Source of the DNA: CAKOSP01 sp964370545
GTDB lineage: Bacteria > Bacillota_I > Bacilli_A > RF39 > UBA660
Reading direction: 5' to 3'
Assembly (NCBI GenBank): GCA_964370545.1
Contig: CAYJJQ010000020.1
Location: forward strand, 1 to 16,292
DNA: 16,292 nucleotides
This document shows, in pieces, positions 12,480 to 16,292 of this stretch. A program made the position numbers and the translations under genes. The stretch's first letter is position 1, and each line of letters starts with the position of its first letter. The notes beneath the pieces were generated by a model that saw nothing but the letters and a program-made list of their open reading frames with translations, was not told the DNA's origin and made no database searches.

Positions 12480-14437
12480 GTTGCTGATATAACAGCTCTT
12501 GTTCCCCTTAAAGTAGCGCCTTCAATTGGTATTGTAACAGTATAGCTATTTGATTCAGAAATACCATCCTGAGCTAATAATATAATTGTTTCTGTTAAAA
12601 TTATACCATTATAAAATAATGAAATATTATTGTAATCAATATGATAACTAAAGCTAGCCTCAATTGAATTTATAAATGATAAAGTACCATGCGTATAATT
12701 ATAATAAGGCGAATTTAAAGTTATGGGATCTACATCGGGATCACTCACATCTACAAAAAGTCCAATAATAATCCCATTTAAATTATGAAGATTATTTTTT
12801 ATACTTATCGTTTCAGGTTGCAATGTAACATAATTAATATTAGGTGGGATATTTTGTGTGTCTATACTATCGTCAGGATTTTTATCTACACCATCATTTA
12901 ATCCTACCTCTATTTTATTTAGTTCATATTTATTATTTCGATGATTGCTAATGCTTTGAGGAAATATATTAGTAATCTGATTATAGTTAACTACGTTATA
13001 TTCATTTTCTGGATCAATTTTATCTAATGATGCTATTACCTCATCTTTATCAGGAGTAACATAGTCCATTACACCCGTATTATTAATTGTTGTATTTTTA
13101 TTACTCGCTCCACTTACATATGGGAAACTATCATAAAAATAAATATCAAGATTTGATCCTAAATTGCTATTTGTTATTATATAAATTGCGCTATCTTCGA
13201 GAAATGAAATCATACTAATTTCATTTCCTTCTGGTAAATTAAAACCTGGAGTATTGTTAAGTTCATTTATTTGCTGTTGTACTAAAAGAACGTTTTCAGG
13301 ATCTACTATGTCATATAAAGCTACATTATTGTTAACTTTGGAATAAAGTATACCATTTGCTTCATATGAATAAGCTAAACTATTACTTTCATTACTTAAC
13401 ATATATTTTGATACCCAAAAGCCATCTAATTCTATTCCATTTTTAGTAAATGCTTCATGTGTTTTAAAACTTCCATTTTCTCCAGTTCCATAAGATTTAG
13501 GAACAGTGGAATTTTCTAATACTACTTCATAGTTTCCAGAACCATCTTCATAATATTTAAATCTAGGAATCCAAACATACTCTCCTATTACATCTGAAGT
13601 TAAAACAGAGGTTCCTTCTGTTTCATAATTTTCTAAAGAACTTGTTGTAACAACTGATGCATTTGCCCATATTTGATTTTCATAATCATACCATGTTGAA
13701 GATGTTGTTGTAGTTGTTTCAAGTGAATTATTACTTTGTACTTCAACCGGCACCATTGATGCTGATACTGGAGGTGTTACTTCTCCTAAAACTATTTCTT
13801 CTTTTTGCATTTCTATTTTTACATCTAAAAGTGCATTAGCATTTGCAGCTTGATCTGTTGATAAATTAAGTACAGTAAATTTAAATGTCCATTCTTGTGT
13901 AGTGGCGCTCCCACTTGCACTTATTGTATAATCATCTGCTATTTTAATAAATCCTGCTTGCACAGTTGTTATATCAAATCCTGACACACCATTTGTTGTT
14001 GTATAGTTAAGTCCTGTGACACTTTTAACTTCAACTCCTGCTGGATTAAACACTTGCATTATTATTTCTGGAGTTTCTGTTTCTCCTGATGAATATACAA
14101 ATGTATTTTGATATACCCCTAAATAAACTTTATACGTTTCCGTTGCTGTATTATTTGTTTCATTGGGCTTTAATATTGCCTTAGGTTTAGTTTCGCTTGT
14201 TACATTAGCATCACCAGTATTAAGATTATGTGAACCTATTACTAAATTTATTGGATTACCTTCTTCAAAAGTAAGATTATCAAGCGCATCTCCAGTTATA
14301 TTTACATTAGTATTTTCTGGATCATCATATAAAGGTGCTAAATAAGCAAAAGTCACAGTAAAAGTCAGCAATAATATTATTGCTGTTCCTATAATTAATA
14401 AACTTCTGTTTCTTTTGCTTTTTAACAACTGTTTCAT
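12473..14437 (-). CDS. Large secreted or membrane-anchored surface protein
   Basis: A basic head (KSKRNR) and a hydrophobic segment at 13-35 are followed by a Thr/Asn-rich beta-type region (about 45-225). Its start resembles TasA/camelysin-like proteins processed by SipW-type peptidases, though that is a loose likeness. Thr/Ser-rich residues 236-272 look like a linker. EYVWIPRFKYY (286-296) and LDGFWVSKY (337-345) form a pair of motifs I associate with surface proteins of uncultured Bacilli. DVSDPDVDPITL (563-574) is a cadherin/Ig-like calcium-binding signature. No LPXTG or C-terminal membrane helix is present, so anchoring would be by the N-terminal segment or not at all. The ATG is four bases after the nifZ stop, with AAAGGA inside the nifZ end, so it is translated as part of the ezrA-nifZ operon. 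Few Cys, no repeats. Function unknown; adhesion or matrix is a guess. Confidence 0.75.
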   Translation of the reverse strand: MKQLLKSKRNRSLLIIGTAIILLLTFTVTFAYLAPLYDDPENTNVNITGDALDNLTFEEGNPINLVIGSHNLNTGDANVTSETKPKAILKPNETNNTATETYKVYLGVYQNTFVYSSGETETPEIIMQVFNPAGVEVKSVTGLNYTTTNGVSGFDITTVQAGFIKIADDYTISASGSATTQEWTFKFTVLNLSTDQAANANALLDVKIEMQKEEIVLGEVTPPVSASMVPVEVQSNNSLETTTTTSSTWYDYENQIWANASVVTTSSLENYETEGTSVLTSDVIGEYVWIPRFKYYEDGSGNYEVVLENSTVPKSYGTGENGSFKTHEAFTKNGIELDGFWVSKYMLSNESNSLAYSYEANGILYSKVNNNVALYDIVDPENVLLVQQQINELNNTPGFNLPEGNEISMISFLEDSAIYIITNSNLGSNLDIYFYDSFPYVSGASNKNTTINNTGVMDYVTPDKDEVIASLDKIDPENEYNVVNYNQITNIFPQSISNHRNNKYELNKIEVGLNDGVDKNPDDSIDTQNIPPNINYVTLQPETISIKNNLHNLNGIIIGLFVDVSDPDVDPITLNSPYYNYTHGTLSFINSIEASFSYHIDYNNISLFYNGIILTETIILLAQDGISESNSYTVTIPIEGATLRGTRAVISATN

Positions 14438-14441
14438 TTCG

Positions 14442-15572
14442 TTATCCTTTTAAATTATTTAACTTATTATATACTTCATCAAAGTATTTTAAAAATCTAT
14501 TTATTTCATCTAATGTTGTAACATGTGAAATACTAATTCTTATAGTATGTTTAGCTCTATGTAAGTCATTATATACCGCCTTTATTGCACTAGACTCTTC
14601 TCCTGCAGTGCAAGCAGTATTTGTACTTATATATATTTCTTTTTCATCCATAGCTCTTATAAATGTTTCAGGCATTATTCCCAATAAACTAATATTAAGA
14701 ATTTGAGGTATACTATATTTTGTTTTATTTATAAGTATATCCTTTTTATCTTGCAATCTTAAACATATTTTATCATTTAATCTTTCTATAAAATTAATTC
14801 TCTTTTCTAAATCTATTTGAGATAATCTTAAAGCTTTAGAAAGCCCTACTACTAAAGGTAGTGGCGCTGTACCAGGTTTAAGCATATTATCTTTAGCAGA
14901 ACCATAATTAAGCGGATTAAGTTTAACAATATCTTTTTTATATAAAATACCTATTCCTTTAGGTCCGAATATTTTATGTGCAGACATACTACCTAAATCA
15001 ATATCTGATATACTAAGTGGTATTTTACCAATAGCTTGTGTTAAATCTGAGTGTAAATAAGTATTAGGGTTTTCTTTTTTAATTACTTGTTTAATCATTT
15101 TAAGAGGTTGTCTAATACCTAACTCTGAATTAACTGCACATACACTAACTAATATGGTATCTTCTCTAATTAATTTTTTTAAATCTTCAAAATCTATTAA
15201 TCCATCTTCATTATTTTTAACATAACTTATTTCAAAGCCTATACTTTTTAAATAGTCACATATAGCATACATTCCAGGGTGTTCTAGTTTAGTAGTAATT
15301 AAATGCTTACCTCTTCTATGATTAGCCATCATAGTGCCTATAAGAGCATAATTATTTGATTCAGTTGCTCCACTAGTAAAAGTAATCTCTTCTTTATTAC
15401 ACATAAATATTTCAGCAATTTGATTAACTGCTTCAACATATAATTTTTTAGCTTCTTTTCCTAGTGCATTAAGTGAATTAGTATTACCTATATAATCTTT
15501 AGTTGTTTTATTCATAGTTTCCATAACATCTAAAGAAACAGGAGTTGTAGCACTATAATCTAGATAAATCAT
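14442..15572 (-). CDS. nifZ: Cysteine desulfurase, NifZ/IscS type
   Basis: This 376-residue class V aminotransferase-fold enzyme has YLDYSATTP at the N-terminus, TSGATESNN (66-74), His98 in LEHPG, HSDLTQAIGK (174-183), the PLP lysine K200 in SAHKIFGPKG, and the catalytic Cys321 in STNTACTAGEESS. It takes sulfur from cysteine and passes it as persulfide to an acceptor. The link to ezrA and thiI points to the B. subtilis NifZ role of feeding ThiI rather than Fe-S assembly. The usual GGGQE-x-x-x-RxGT segment is altered to NYGSAKDNMLKPGT (223-235). Its ATG overlaps the ezrA stop (ATGA) with GAGGAG just upstream, and its own end carries the SD of the next gene. Confidence 0.93.
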   Translation of the reverse strand: MIYLDYSATTPVSLDVMETMNKTTKDYIGNTNSLNALGKEAKKLYVEAVNQIAEIFMCNKEEITFTSGATESNNYALIGTMMANHRRGKHLITTKLEHPGMYAICDYLKSIGFEISYVKNNEDGLIDFEDLKKLIREDTILVSVCAVNSELGIRQPLKMIKQVIKKENPNTYLHSDLTQAIGKIPLSISDIDLGSMSAHKIFGPKGIGILYKKDIVKLNPLNYGSAKDNMLKPGTAPLPLVVGLSKALRLSQIDLEKRINFIERLNDKICLRLQDKKDILINKTKYSIPQILNISLLGIMPETFIRAMDEKEIYISTNTACTAGEESSAIKAVYNDLHRAKHTIRISISHVTTLDEINRFLKYFDEVYNKLNNLKG

Positions 15573-16292
15573 TTATACTCCTCTAATAACTTTTTATAAA
15601 TTCCCGGTTCAATAATATTTATAGCCGCTATTGCATGCTCTAAACTGTTCTTAAATTGACCTTTATAAAACATATTTTCTGCTTTAGCTAAACTAAAATC
15701 TACATCTTTATTTGGAACTCTATATCTATTTCCATATAAAATTGCTGTTTCAGCCATTTTAGCAGTCTTCATAGTTTCATTTACTGTATTATATACTTTA
15801 AGTACTAAATCTCTAGCAGTATCTACTCTTGTATTTAAAGTCTTAATAGATATAGGCCTTTTATCAAGTTCACTTGATAATATTTCTATGGCTTGCATTG
15901 CTTCAGCCAATTCAACGTAATAATTCTTAGGTGTAACTGGTAATTTATAAGATCTAGTTTTTTCTTTAATATTTGATAATATTCCTTTTATTTCATCTAA
16001 CTGCTCTCTAGCTCTTTTTTCATCTTCTTTTAAACTTCCTAAAGTTCTAAGAGCTACATTTAACTTCTCTTCAGTTTTAAGTAGTCTAATATTTAAAAGT
16101 TCCATTTCTTTAGCAAGTTTGCTAAAAGAAAAAGTTCTTGATCTATGCATATCTACTAATCTATCATAAGTTGATCTAATAGTTAAAAGTTCATCTCTTA
16201 TTTCAAATATCACAGTTACATCATCATCAGTTAAATCATAACTATATTTTATATCATCTATTTTTTTTAATAGTTCATTATTTATTCTTTCC
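15569..16292 (-). CDS. ezrA: Septation ring formation regulator EzrA, C-terminal part (N-terminus beyond the right edge)
   Basis: The minus-strand frame is open from the right edge to TGA at 15569-15571, giving about 240 residues. A GTG at 16211-16213 is internal, because the 26 codons before it are open and similar in character. The visible part is long helical coiled-coil (LLKTEEKLNVAL, EKRAREQLDEIKG). The EzrA hallmark AETAILYGNRYR lies near the end, followed by AENMFYKGQFKNSLEHAI. EzrA is a membrane-anchored spectrin-like protein that limits FtsZ ring formation and helps division. The N-terminal membrane helix is outside the window. It heads the unit with nifZ, overlapping by four bases, as in Bacillus. 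Confidence 0.92.
   Translation of the reverse strand, partial: ERINNELLKKIDDIKYSYDLTDDDVTVIFEIRDELLTIRSTYDRLVDMHRSRTFSFSKLAKEMELLNIRLLKTEEKLNVALRTLGSLKEDEKRAREQLDEIKGILSNIKEKTRSYKLPVTPKNYYVELAEAMQAIEILSSELDKRPISIKTLNTRVDTARDLVLKVYNTVNETMKTAKMAETAILYGNRYRVPNKDVDFSLAKAENMFYKGQFKNSLEHAIAAINIIEPGIYKKLLEEYK

Noticed and set aside
14163..14345. Plus-strand open frame of 60 codons in the surface-protein gene
   Set aside because: No SD and antisense to the N-terminal coding part; no family likeness.
16211..16213. GTG as the true start of the last gene
   Set aside because: The frame continues open with EzrA-like helical sequence to the right edge, and EzrA is far longer than 214 residues.

Overview
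The window is a compact, very AT-rich stretch of a spore-forming, low-GC Gram-positive bacterium. Class Bacilli is favoured over Clostridia for three reasons. A clear CotE (outer spore-coat morphogen) is present. EzrA, the cysteine desulfurase and ThiI occur in one block, as in Bacillus. Ribosome binding sites are canonical AGGAGG or GGTGAT types. The very low GC, short intergenic gaps and surface-protein style suggest an uncultured, probably host-associated Bacilli lineage; that placement is inference.

Layout, left to right. (1) 1-830, minus: an RNHCP zinc-ribbon gene one base ahead of the 5'-3' exonuclease end of DNA polymerase I, which is cut by the left edge. (2) 930-2544, plus: a membrane zinc-ribbon protein with its own terminator, then an uninterrupted pro-sigma-K gene. 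(3) 2545-4975, minus: an 86-residue unknown protein, the rpsP-khpA operon, a membrane-anchored transglutaminase-fold protein, and cotE. (4) 5056-6569, plus: a HIT protein and a CapA-type protein in one operon, divergent from cotE across a 65-80 bp region that holds a sigma-E-like box, a sigma-A promoter and a perfect 9-bp inverted repeat. (5) 6570-6977: two tiny Cys-containing hydrophobic proteins of YjcZ type (28 and 38 residues) on the minus strand behind a sigma-E-like box, divergent from prsA. (6) 6978-8012, plus: the PrsA foldase lipoprotein. (7) 8021-11195, minus: a 58-residue unknown protein, ackA, nrnA and recX. (8) 11236-16292, minus: ezrA (cut by the right edge), nifZ-type cysteine desulfurase, a 654-residue surface protein, and thiI.

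How the genes fit together. The desulfurase and ThiI form the sulfur relay for 4-thiouridine in tRNA (and possibly thiamine thiazole). AckA makes ATP from acetyl phosphate. NrnA degrades nanoRNA and pAp. RecX modulates RecA. RpsP and KhpA serve translation and RNA binding. A sporulation theme runs through the accessory parts: sigK, cotE, the YjcZ-like pair behind a CATACAAT box, and the 58-residue gene, which occupies the place that sspA holds beside thiI in B. subtilis and has a sporulation-type -10 and a start site held in a hairpin. No RNA genes, CRISPR arrays, insertion sequences or phage were seen.
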